Source: Rubellicoccus peritrichatus (GTDB taxonomy: Bacteria > Verrucomicrobiota > Verrucomicrobiia > Opitutales > Cerasicoccaceae). From it: 64,000 nucleotides of DNA. Numbering within the stretch: position 1 is the first letter of the stretch; every line of letters starts with the position of its first letter. Positions 49,577 to 59,565 of the stretch are shown here, piece by piece. Under the pieces are notes generated by a model. The model was not told the DNA's origin. It did no database searches and saw only the letters and a program-made list of their open reading frames with translations. The stretch covers positions 5,327,001 to 5,391,000 of the forward strand of contig NZ_CP136920.1 of the NCBI RefSeq assembly GCF_033100135.1, written 5' to 3'. The position numbers and the translations under genes are program-made.

Positions 49577-50086
49577 TCAGGCAAACTTGCTTGCCTTAGC
49601 TTTGCGCCTACGGTGCAAACCAGCCGCACCTAGTGCAATAACTCCAAGCCCTGTGGCAACTGCAGCAGGCTCTGGCACAGCTGCGAAACTGAAATTACCC
49701 GAAATGGTTAGCGTATCTGTCAGAACATTCGTGTAAGAATAGTTGATTGGACGACCACCTGTCTGCACTGCAGTGAATGTCCCCGATTGTGAGCCACTGG
49801 CAATAAGCGCTGGGTCTTCACTTGGAGTCTGGAAATACTCCACAGGTATTAGGTCCGGCTGGAAATTAATTTGGACAATCGCCTGCATGAGAGGACCCGT
49901 TCCATCGAATTCGATGGCATTTAATTCGACCATTACGGGGCCAAAATTGGTTTCCTCTGTCGTCAGATCCAGCTGAAAATCGCCCTCGAGTAAATCGGCA
50001 GTGTTCGTGGTGAAATTGATAACGCCATGAGCCGTTACAGAAAGCAAAGTCGCAAGTGCTATAGTAGTGAGTTGCCGTAGTTTCAT
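49577..50086 (-). CDS. PEP-CTERM sorting domain protein
   Basis: 169 residues. Signal peptide (TTIALATLLSVTAHG), a beta-sandwich body (LDLTTEETNFGPVMVELNAI, NYSYTNVLTDTLTISGNF) and a tag AVPEPAAVATGLGVIALGAAG plus LHRRRKAKASKFA. Body shows no similarity I can see to the convergent PEP-CTERM protein except for the tag. Function unknown. Confidence 0.82.
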   Translation of the reverse strand: MKLRQLTTIALATLLSVTAHGVINFTTNTADLLEGDFQLDLTTEETNFGPVMVELNAIEFDGTGPLMQAIVQINFQPDLIPVEYFQTPSEDPALIASGSQSGTFTAVQTGGRPINYSYTNVLTDTLTISGNFSFAAVPEPAAVATGLGVIALGAAGLHRRRKAKASKFA

Positions 50087-50243
50087 ATTAAGAAAAGTTT
50101 TTTTAAGTTAGTAGAAATGTATGGATAATTAGTTTCACTCATATGTCAAGTTGAGACCATCAATCCAGCTGAACCCTTACAATGCTCCCAATTCCTGCTC
50201 CAGTGAAATTGACACAGCGAAGAACTGCAGCATTGTGAAAATC

Positions 50244-50726
50244 ATGCACAAATCTCGCTACTTCTTAATCTCATTACTCATCGCAAGCGCATTGACTGGA
50301 TGCCGCACTGAACAAGCGGAAGGCGACACTGCCCATCGCCCCATGAACGTAACGGAAAAACCTGAATCAACCGGTGTCGCAACGGCCAGACCAAACATCC
50401 CGGTAGACGCCACTGTCCTAACGCAAGCCGACAACAAGGGCAGCGTGGCAATCGAGCAAAACTCCAACCTCGTAATCAAACTGCCGGGCAACCCCACCAC
50501 CGGCTATAGCTGGGCGGTAACGAATTACGACTCGGATGTCCTCGAACTCGGCAGGCACGAATACTATGCTGGTGCCACTGGTCGAGTCGGCAGTGGAGGC
50601 ACCTTTGTTTTTTATTTCAATGCCATAGGTTCAGGTGAAACTACGGTTAAGCTCAAGTATAGTCGGCCCTGGGAGAAAGACAGTGGTGGCGACACTTTCT
50701 CGAACGAAGTCAGAGTGATCAAGTAG
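50244..50726 (+). CDS. Chagasin-family (I42) cysteine-protease inhibitor lipoprotein
   Basis: 160 residues from ATG at 50244; a longer frame to 50151 lacks a signal. Lipobox ASALTGC with Cys at 20. The inhibitor domain spans about 65-160: NPTTGYSW loop, GSGGTFVF loop and SRPWEKD loop are the three binding loops of chagasin. Known members block papain-like enzymes. A periplasm- or surface-facing inhibitor is likely. A cluster of palindromes follows directly. Confidence 0.9.
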   Translation: MHKSRYFLISLLIASALTGCRTEQAEGDTAHRPMNVTEKPESTGVATARPNIPVDATVLTQADNKGSVAIEQNSNLVIKLPGNPTTGYSWAVTNYDSDVLELGRHEYYAGATGRVGSGGTFVFYFNAIGSGETTVKLKYSRPWEKDSGGDTFSNEVRVIK

Positions 50727-50731
50727 CTCAA

Positions 50732-50843
50732 AGCAGGTTGCAGTCAGCCGCTTACTCTGACAGAGTAAGCCTGCTTAGTCTGGCTGACCAAGGGGCTTCC
50801 CCAGGCAGACCAAGCATGCTTGGTCTGACGCACTCAGCATGCG
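50732..50843. repeat. Cluster of nested and perfect palindromes
   Basis: Directly after the chagasin-like gene. CTTACTCTG-A-CAGAGTAAG at 50751-50769 is a 9-bp perfect inverted repeat. AGCAGG (50732) pairs with CCTGCT (50770) and GTCAGCC (50743) with GGCTGAC (50782); these two pairs cross, so RNA could form a pseudoknot. GGGG-CTT-CCCC is at 50792-50802 and a 22-nt perfect palindrome is at 50806-50827 (CAGACCAAGCATGCTTGGTC ending TG). No T-run ends it. No similar cluster was seen elsewhere in this window. It may be a REP-like element, a transcript end or a control site for the fucosidase-like gene. Confidence 0.65.
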
Positions 50844-50943
50844 GACATTTTGGCACACTCGTAGACAGTCCAAATGCTTCACGACTCCACGATTCTTTAC
50901 ACAAGATGATGGGCCCAAGACATTAGCTTTTGAACCCTCAATA

Positions 50944-52416
50944 ATGCCCACTTTTAAAATGAATAAAAAACCATCTATATACGAGCCAACATGGTCTTCA
51001 TTGCGTCAACATAGGACGCCACAGTGGATGGATAATAGCAAATTCGGGATATATACTCACTGGACTCTGAGAACAATTCAGTTACAGCACGATCTCAAAT
51101 ATTACCGCGAGGGTATCCCTTTATTCACAGCTGAAGCATTTAATCCCGTAGAGTGGGCCGAGCTTTTTCAGCGGTCAGGCGCACAATTTGCCGGACCTGT
51201 GGCCTGGCATGGTACCAACTTTGTTCATTGGGACAGCCAGCATACCAAATGGAATGCGGCGCAGATGGGGCCAAAAATGGACATCGTTGGCCAACTGGAA
51301 AAAGAAATAAAAAAGCGCGGAATGAAGTTCCTGGCTTCGTTTCATATGGGAGGTGCCTGGTTTGATCTGCCCCGCTGGGAAGGTCACGAAGAGTATTTGA
51401 ACGAAGAATATTTCGGCCTATACGGCCCAGCTCATGATACTGATGTGACCGGGCCGATGCATTATCAAGTGAGTTATGAAAAACAGCAAAAAATGAGTGA
51501 CGCCTATGCTGAGCAATGGCTGAGACTAATGAAGGAAGCTGTCGATAACTACAGCCCCGATATTGTCTGGCTTGATTGCGGCTTTGGCGGTTCACTTCGA
51601 GCCGAACTGATGGGGTTTTATCGTAATGGAAAGCTGACGGAACAAGAAGAAATTTATGTCAGCGGTTACCGTTCCAAATACCAGCGCGAGTTTCTGGCTC
51701 ATTATTTTAATTTAGCTGAGCATTCAGAAAAGGAAGTGGAGTTGGTCTATAAGACTCATGACATTCCACCCGGAATTGGCATGTGGAATATGGAGAATGG
51801 TAACATTGATGGGCTTTCCTATCAGCCATGGATGTCCGATGTAAACATAATCGACAAGGGCAAGGATGCTGAAAAATATGATTGGTTTTATCGAGAAGGT
51901 GCCATCCTCAAGGGAGCCGACTACCTCATTCCGCTACTAATAGATATTGTTAGTAAAAATGGAAGAATGCTACTCAATGTCCCACCTCGAGCTGACGGTT
52001 CCTTTCCAGAAGCAGCGGTCAAAACACTGGAAGCAATCGGTGACTGGCTTGAGGTCAACAATGAGGCGATTTACGATACCATACCGTGGGTTATCTATGG
52101 TGAAGGCCCAACCGAAATCAAGGAGGGGCATTACAGCGACGAAGGTTCAAGCAGTCTTTTTGGCGCGGAAGACATTCGTTTCACTGTTAAAGGCAATGAT
52201 ATATATGCCATTGTTTTGGGATGGCCGGGCGAGCAGCTAAAAATTCGCTCTTTGGGGAGTCGTGGGAAATTATACGATGGGGAAGTAAAAGCAGTTGAGC
52301 TTTTAGGAAACCCAGGAGACTTAAACTTCAAACAAGAGCCTTATTGCTTAACGGTAGAGCTTCCCGACAAGCAGCCATGCGACTACGCTTATGTCTTCAA
52401 GTGCATCGTTGATTGA
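50944..52416 (+). CDS. Divergent GH29-like alpha-L-fucosidase
   Basis: 490 residues from the ATG at 50944 (ATG at 50959 also possible); no signal peptide, so cytoplasmic. GH29 blocks: WMDNSKFGIYTHW, WDSQHTKWNAAQMGPKMDIV, SPDIVWLDCGFGG with nucleophile Asp at 211, and LIPLLIDIVSKNGRMLLNVP. The usual KHHDGF fucose-binding block is changed to AWHGTNF, so the sugar preference may differ. A small C-terminal beta domain follows the barrel. It is alone, after the palindrome cluster. Confidence 0.85.
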   Translation: MPTFKMNKKPSIYEPTWSSLRQHRTPQWMDNSKFGIYTHWTLRTIQLQHDLKYYREGIPLFTAEAFNPVEWAELFQRSGAQFAGPVAWHGTNFVHWDSQHTKWNAAQMGPKMDIVGQLEKEIKKRGMKFLASFHMGGAWFDLPRWEGHEEYLNEEYFGLYGPAHDTDVTGPMHYQVSYEKQQKMSDAYAEQWLRLMKEAVDNYSPDIVWLDCGFGGSLRAELMGFYRNGKLTEQEEIYVSGYRSKYQREFLAHYFNLAEHSEKEVELVYKTHDIPPGIGMWNMENGNIDGLSYQPWMSDVNIIDKGKDAEKYDWFYREGAILKGADYLIPLLIDIVSKNGRMLLNVPPRADGSFPEAAVKTLEAIGDWLEVNNEAIYDTIPWVIYGEGPTEIKEGHYSDEGSSSLFGAEDIRFTVKGNDIYAIVLGWPGEQLKIRSLGSRGKLYDGEVKAVELLGNPGDLNFKQEPYCLTVELPDKQPCDYAYVFKCIVD

Positions 52417-52550
52417 TCCAATCAATGTGTGTGATTCCGCCAATTCATTGAAACCAAAGAGCTGACAAGGAATCGTCTGAGGCGTCTCAGCTTCTAGTGT
52501 GGTATCAGGTAGTTTCATTCATAAATAAATTGAACAGAAAAAGAAAAATT

Positions 52551-52632
52551 AGCCGCGGATGAAACGCGGATTGACACGGATTCATTTCAAAAAACGCTAT
52601 TTTTTACTCTGTGTTCTCTGTGACTCTGTGGC
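52551..52632. repeat. Repeat-phrase spacer DNA
   Basis: The 290-bp spacer after the fucosidase holds two common low-complexity phrases: a GCGGATGAAACGCGGATTGA-type phrase from 52554 and CTCTGTGTTCTCTGTGACTC (then TGTGGC) at 52607-52632. The second is a near match of one arm of the inverted repeat upstream of groES. No gene is visible in the spacer. Confidence 0.6.
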
Positions 52633-52707
52633 TAATGAATTATGTGCTAAACTTACCAGACAGGACACTAGGTCGTGAACTTACCCCACCTTAACCTTCG
52701 GCTGCAA

Positions 52708-52899
52708 TTATTTCGATTTGTTCGTGGCGTCGATAATACGCTTCATTGCAGGGGACTCATTACGCTTTTTAACCTCTTTCAGGATTTTGCCCAGAAAGTC
52801 TGACGATGGAGCGGGGGCTGGCGAATTAACCTTCTCCACCGCTTTTCCTTCGGCAAAAGGAAAAGCCATTTGGTCGTCATATTCGTCGTCCTTACTCAC
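52708..52899 (-). CDS. Small acidic/basic protein of unknown function
   Basis: 63 residues from a GTG at 52899. An acidic N-terminus (SKDDEYDDQMAF), a Pro-rich middle (SPAPAPSS) and a Lys-rich helix end (KILKEVKKRNESPAMKRIID). No known motif. The bases fit a coding frame but the start is weak; it may be a small DNA- or RNA-associated protein or not real. Confidence 0.4.
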   Translation of the reverse strand: MSKDDEYDDQMAFPFAEGKAVEKVNSPAPAPSSDFLGKILKEVKKRNESPAMKRIIDATNKSK

Positions 52900-53139
52900 G
52901 TTGAAGCCAATTTGTTACCTATTTGTAGCCCTAAGTCAATGAGGAGCGTGAGCAGCAAGAAGGCTGCAGTGATGCAAAGTTCAAAGGTTCTTGTGTTTCA
53001 CAGTTCAAGTCTTCACTCAGCGCTAAGCATTTAGAATTCAGCGTTTCCATGAACTTGCTTCTTCTCACTTTGCCTCATCTGAAAGAAAATGCCTTGTCGT
53101 TGGTCAATAAGCGTTTATGCCTAAACCCCTCACCTCCAC

Positions 53140-54723
53140 ATGATCGAAATAATTGGATACCTGCTTGCGGGTCTCGGCCTTTTCTTTGTGGGTATCCATC
53201 TGGTAGATCGGCACCTGCAGCGAATGACCGGGCGGCGTTTGCGTTCCCTATTCATCAAGTTGACCGAGACCTGGTGGAAGGCGGCATGGTGGGGATTCTG
53301 TGTCGGAGCAATCACGCAGACGGCAGCGGCCATTACTTTTGTCTGTATCAGCATGGTTAACAGTGGGCTGCTCAAGCTCCGCCGGGCCATCACTGTATTG
53401 AACTGGTCCAATCCCGGCACTTGCCTCTTGATCTTCTTTCTGAGTCTGCCGCTGGATCTTTTTGTCGCCTATATCGTCGGTGCTGCCGGCCTGCTCTACT
53501 CCTTTCAGTCCTCAAAACATGGTCGTGATCTCGTCGGCTTTGTCTTCGGGATGGGGCTGCTCTTCTACGGTCTCTTCATCATGGAGGACTATGGTGAGCA
53601 ACTGAAGGACTTTCTCTGGTTTCAAGAGGCGATCGCATCGGCAACTTCCAGCTTCATCCTGACCTTTATTGTGGCCGCCTTGCTGACGATGCTGGCACAG
53701 AGCGGCAATGCGGTTGTCCTTGTCATTCTGGTTCTGACCGCCTCCGGGCTGCTTGGAATCGAAGAGGCCGTGATGGCAGTCTACGGAGCAAACCTGGGAG
53801 CCAGCCTCATCACGCATGTGCTCACCTTCAGGCTCAAAGGAACGCCAAAGCAACTGGCCATGTTCCAGGTTTATTTCGGGTGGATCGGCACCATGATCAT
53901 GGTTCCTCTCTTTTACTTGGAGCATTGGACGGGCTTGCCCTTGGTCGTATCTCTGCTGGAGCACTTGCCCTTTCACGCCGCGACCGAGATCGCCGTCGTC
54001 AATCTGCTCTGGTGTCTCATTACCACACTTGCCATTGCCCCAATGGAAGGCTGCTTTGCCGATCGACTGAAACGCTGGTATCCACCACGTGAGGATGAGG
54101 ACGCCCGCAGGCCCCGTTTTCTTTATCCACGTTGCGAAGAACAACCTGATGCCTGCCTTGATTTGATTTTTGAAGAGCAGCGACGACTTGCCCGCAGGCT
54201 TGTCATGTATCTAGAATTTGACCCTCAATCACAGAATTACCGAGATCGGGTTTTTCGATTTGATGAAGACAATCGGGCACTGGCCGAAGAAATCAGCCAT
54301 TACCTTCAGCTCATGGTCAACCGTGACCTGCGTGGGGAAACTGCCCGGCGTTTGCGCTCCTTGCTGGAGCGGATGGAAATCATAGGTACTTTGGGAGCGG
54401 AGTTGCACCGCACCTTACCTCGCGCACGTGAGCAACTGGTAGGCGATGACTCCCTCGCCCACCGCCTCCTAGAGGGTTTCGATGCTGCCATCCGCACCGT
54501 TCTTGATAGCCTGGAAACCGGCGATGAAGACGATCTCGCGCTCGCTCATGCCATCACCGAAGACGGCAGTGAAACCTTATCCCGCCTACGCGAAAGTTTC
54601 ATCCAAAGTGCTGGTGAATATTCCTCCAGCGAACAAGCAGGCCTCATGCGCCTCGTCGCCAGCATCGAACGACTCATCTGGCTGCTGAACAGCATGACAC
54701 GCAATCTGGAATCGTCACGGTAG
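53140..54723 (+). CDS. Na/Pi cotransporter-family protein with PhoU-like tail
   Basis: 527 residues. Eight or so helices at about 1-310 form two inverted repeats. The conserved QSSS motifs are altered: TQTAAAIT in the first repeat and AQSGNAVV in the second. Residues about 345-527 are a helical PhoU-like domain with EEISHYLQLMVNRDLRG and ARRLRSLLERMEIIGTLGAE. The protein may move phosphate or another anion, or serve as a sensor. It lies alone. Confidence 0.85.
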   Translation: MIEIIGYLLAGLGLFFVGIHLVDRHLQRMTGRRLRSLFIKLTETWWKAAWWGFCVGAITQTAAAITFVCISMVNSGLLKLRRAITVLNWSNPGTCLLIFFLSLPLDLFVAYIVGAAGLLYSFQSSKHGRDLVGFVFGMGLLFYGLFIMEDYGEQLKDFLWFQEAIASATSSFILTFIVAALLTMLAQSGNAVVLVILVLTASGLLGIEEAVMAVYGANLGASLITHVLTFRLKGTPKQLAMFQVYFGWIGTMIMVPLFYLEHWTGLPLVVSLLEHLPFHAATEIAVVNLLWCLITTLAIAPMEGCFADRLKRWYPPREDEDARRPRFLYPRCEEQPDACLDLIFEEQRRLARRLVMYLEFDPQSQNYRDRVFRFDEDNRALAEEISHYLQLMVNRDLRGETARRLRSLLERMEIIGTLGAELHRTLPRAREQLVGDDSLAHRLLEGFDAAIRTVLDSLETGDEDDLALAHAITEDGSETLSRLRESFIQSAGEYSSSEQAGLMRLVASIERLIWLLNSMTRNLESSR

Positions 54724-54874
54724 GAAGTTTTTAGAGATGCATTTATAGCATCAAAATGTATTAAAAGCCACGAAACAGTCTAGAGGGGAATATTGCTTCA
54801 TTTACTTCCGTGAATCATTATGCCTTTATACGATCCATCATGTCGCAAGCCGACGTAGTGACTTTTAACGAATC

Positions 54875-56138
54875 ATGGGAACATTCATCATTACAGTCAA
54901 CATCGTGCTTCTCATCGTTTTCGTACTATTCGCTTTGAACGGAGCGTTTTTGTCATTCATCACTCTGGTGAATTACCGAAGAAAAAACACCCCCCTGAGT
55001 GTATACTCCGATGATAAGCTACCGAAAGTTACCGTTCAAATAGCCGTCTATAATGAAGTCTATGTGATTCGGCGCGCCATTGATTCCGTCTGTCAACTGG
55101 ACTATCCGAGAGATAAACTGGAAGTACAGGTAGTTGATGATTCGACCGATGAAACCGTAAATGACATCAACAAATGCATATCCTACTGGCAGAAACAAGG
55201 CATCGACATCAAGATGTTTCACCGAACTAATCGGCAGGAATTCAAAGCCGGTGCCCTCCGCGAGGCTCTAGCTCAGGCAAAAGGGGATTTCATCTCGGTT
55301 TTTGACGCTGATTTCGTTCCGTCAAAAGATTTTTTACGTAATCACATCCACTACTTCACCGACCCAAATGTCGGGTTTGTGCAATCCATTTGGAAACATC
55401 TGAATGAACATCAGTCCTTGCTCCACCGCCTTCAAGCTCTGTATCTGGACGGTTATCTGGGAGTTGAGTATTTCGCCCGTTACAAATTAAAATGCTTCTT
55501 CGCCTTTACCGGAACCGCAGGGACCTGGAGAAGGAAAGCACTGGAAGATTCAGGTAACTGGCAGGGCGACACCTTAATGGAATGTCTTGATATGTCTTAT
55601 ATACATCTTGATGGCGCTTCTTATTCTTCTTAGTTTCCCAGCCTCACAGCTCGGCTATACCATCCCAGTATCGGCCCAAGGGCTTATCATTGATGATATT
55701 CTCTTTCTCTCCCTGGTAATTCTCTTCCCGATGCCCTATGCTACCGTCGCGATTATCCGCTCCAGAAATCCACTAAAAAACCTAATCAACATTCCCGCTC
55801 TGATGGCACTCATGATCGGAATCAGCATAAATCAATCATTTGCTGTCATCGAAGCTCTTCTGGGTCATAAATCATCTTTTGTCCGAACTCCAAAATACGG
55901 AAATGATAAGGACTCCAACGAATTAACCAAGCGGATGATAAAATACAAATCGCCCTTTAGCATCAAAACGATCATCGAACTTGTTCTGTGTATTTATGTC
56001 GGTCTTGCCGCTTTCTTTTTCTTTCGAAATGGCCACTCGATCAGTGGCATGTCCATGCTTCTGGCAACTGCAGGTTTAGGATATATTGGAGTTAACTCAC
56101 TCATTGAGTATATCCGTCTCGCCAAAGCACGCGCTTAA
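54875..56138 (+). pseudogene. GT2 glycosyltransferase broken by internal deletion
   Basis: Two frames with one gene's content. Frame A (54875-55633) encodes a membrane helix and a GT2 domain: VTVQIAVYNE, VVDDSTDET (UDP-binding Asp), FDADFVPSKDF (DXD). It then reads GDTLMECLDMSY instead of the usual GDTLTEDLDLSY, so the catalytic Asp of the TED motif is Cys, and stops at 55633. Frame B, from about 55608, encodes the C-terminal helices with GISINQSFAVIEALLGHKSS and FVRTPKYG, as in cellulose-synthase-like GT2 enzymes. About 65-75 residues with the QxxRW motif are missing in between. The break falls at TTGATGG (55608-55614). The gene looks dead. Confidence 0.82.
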
Positions 56139-56389
56139 TACGGAGTCAGGTCTCCTTTAAAAAAACGCTTTCCCCCTAAGTGATTTTCAGTTTCTCGATT
56201 CCCGTAATGTCGGAAAACGTCGAAGTAAACTGGAAACTTCAAATCTAAGTAAGATGGCACCTCGGCGTTAATGGGCTCAGAAAAAGCCCTCATCTTAATC
56301 TATTCTTAATCTCGATTATGATATGATACGCATAACTCATTAACCGAAGCTCATCACAATCAACAACAACGTTTCTATTCTCTCATAAA

Positions 56390-57142
56390 ATGACAAACAA
56401 AACCAAAAGATTCATCCCAGCTTTAACCGCGAGCCTATTAGTCTTAGCGATAGCAAATTCAAGCTATGGTCAGATCAAAATCATCATCAATGAAACAAAC
56501 GATACGGTCGCTTTTGGTGGCAGCGATAGCGGCACGCCCGAACGAATTGTGGCTCCATTCATAAACACCTATGAATATGTGGCTGGTTGGGAAACCGGTA
56601 GCCTTGAGAGCACTGCCGAGGTCCTTGAAAGCAATATATTGGTTGACGGGCCAACCGTCACGTTCGAAGCATTTGCCTATCCTTCGAACGGGTCTCAGTT
56701 CCAGTTTCGCCTTCATTTTCAAAATACAAATTCAACCACTATTCAAGGCACGAACACCGCATACACTCAATCGGACCTTTTACTCAGTGAGAGCGAATGG
56801 AATACTCTTTTCGGGCTAAGCAACGGCCGGAAACTGGCAGTCACCGATGGCTCCGGCTTCAGCCCTATGGTCGTCGTTAGGGAGTCGAGTGAAACTTATG
56901 AGTATTACTATCACGAAGAAAGCGACACCGAATGGATCTATGATTATATTATACAATCCTGGGCCTACGCCGAATTCTTTCCCTGGATAAACTGTCAGGG
57001 CGAATGGATGTATATCGCTGAGTTCCCCTGGGTCTTTTTTGTAGAAGGCGGCTGGGCTTACTTACTGGCTTCAGAAAACGGTGCCTGGATCTACTTTGTT
57101 GAAACAGACACATGGAAGTTTGTTTCAGCTGATGCTGAATAA
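56390..57142 (+). CDS. Secreted protein with Trp-rich C-terminal repeats
   Basis: 250 residues. Signal peptide (TASLLVLAIANSSYG). Residues 30-170 form a beta domain with a Val/Thr-rich core. Residues about 172-246 are unusual: short W-Y/F repeats such as WIYDYIIQSWAYAEFFPWIN and WMYIAEFPWVFF, then GGWAYLL and GAWIYFVE. Comparable tails end many exported proteins of Puniceicoccales and mark cell-wall or glycan binding, by recall of choline-binding-like repeats. A terminator follows at 57192. Confidence 0.72.
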   Translation: MTNKTKRFIPALTASLLVLAIANSSYGQIKIIINETNDTVAFGGSDSGTPERIVAPFINTYEYVAGWETGSLESTAEVLESNILVDGPTVTFEAFAYPSNGSQFQFRLHFQNTNSTTIQGTNTAYTQSDLLLSESEWNTLFGLSNGRKLAVTDGSGFSPMVVVRESSETYEYYYHEESDTEWIYDYIIQSWAYAEFFPWINCQGEWMYIAEFPWVFFVEGGWAYLLASENGAWIYFVETDTWKFVSADAE

Positions 57143-57191
57143 AACGTTGTATCTACTGATGCTATATTAATCTGCGATATTCAGGCAAATG

Positions 57192-57225
57192 AACGTCTCG
57201 GTGAAAGCCGGGGCGTTTTGCTTTT
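57192..57225 (+). terminator. Intrinsic terminator after the Trp-rich protein
   Basis: AACGTCTCGG pairs with CCGGGGCGTT (two wobble pairs) around TGAAAG, then TTTGCTTTT. It closes the secreted protein gene. Confidence 0.85.
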
Positions 57226-57296
57226 AAATCGGTAGCATCTATACCAAATCTTTCTGCTGGTAGACAACGATCTGAGCAGTGAGTGTGGATTATATG

Positions 57297-57332
57297 AGAA
57301 AACGCCCCCGCGGATTAAACCACGGAGGCGTT
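57297..57332 (-). terminator. Intrinsic terminator of the groES-groEL transcript
   Basis: On the minus strand, AACGCCTCCGTGG pairs with CCGCGGGGGCGTT with small mismatches around TTTAAT and runs into TTTTCTC. It lies about 85 bp after the groEL stop. Confidence 0.75.
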
Positions 57333-57417
57333 GAAAGTAAGTGACTTCTGGTAAGAGAAGGACTGCTTGGCTGTATCAGCGAATGGTAATTGAATAGATT
57401 CAGAGAGAATCTATTAA

Positions 57418-59088
<1,671 letters not shown>

Positions 59089-59132
59089 TTATTTCGTTCT
59101 AAGTTAAACGGATTAATGTGGGTTCAGTGAAG

Positions 59133-59438
59133 TTATCCAACGATGCCGAGGATGTCGTCTTCACGGATAAGTGAGTAGACTTGATCATCGAACTTGACTT
59201 CGGTACCACCATATTTGGAAACGATAACCTTGTCGCCGATCTTCACGTTGAAGCTCTGTGTGCTGCCATCGTCATTCTTGGCACCAGTGCCGAGTGCAAC
59301 GACTTCAGCCTCCTGAGGCTTTTCTTTAGCTGAATCAGGAATAATGATTCCGCCTTTGATTTGTTCGTCCTCTTCAACCGTTTTTACCAAAACGCGGTCG
59401 CCGAGGGGTTTGATTTTAGGTGCTACTGCTGTTGCCAT
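59133..59438 (-). CDS. groES: Co-chaperonin GroES
   Basis: 101 residues. [20 protein letters not shown] begins the domain; the mobile loop is [13 protein letters not shown], and [17 protein letters not shown] and [13 protein letters not shown] end it. It caps GroEL. The promoter must lie in the 127 bp between dnaK and this gene or further up through dnaK; the CIRCE operator (TTAGCACTC box) is not present. Confidence 0.98.
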   Translation of the reverse strand: MATAVAPKIKPLGDRVLVKTVEEDEQIKGGIIIPDSAKEKPQEAEVVALGTGAKNDDGSTQSFNVKIGDKVIVSKYGGTEVKFDDQVYSLIREDDILGIVG

Positions 59439-59491
59439 ACCTAGTTATTTTTCTTTGTTTATGGGTTAGGTTTAAAAATATTAAAATTAGT

Positions 59492-59556
59492 CACAGAGTC
59501 ACAGAGAGCACAGAGCAAATTTAAGTATCAAACTCTGTGCTCTCTGTGACTCTGTG
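59492..59556. repeat. Perfect 24-bp inverted repeat between dnaK and groES
   Basis: The arms at 59492-59515 and 59533-59556 match perfectly (CACAGAGTCACAGAGAGCAC plus AGAG) around a 17-nt spacer. In RNA this is a strong stem of 24 bp. It lies 53 nt before the groES start and 9 nt past the dnaK stop; a related phrase occurs at 52607. Confidence 0.9.
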
Positions 59557-59565
59557 GCAAAAACG

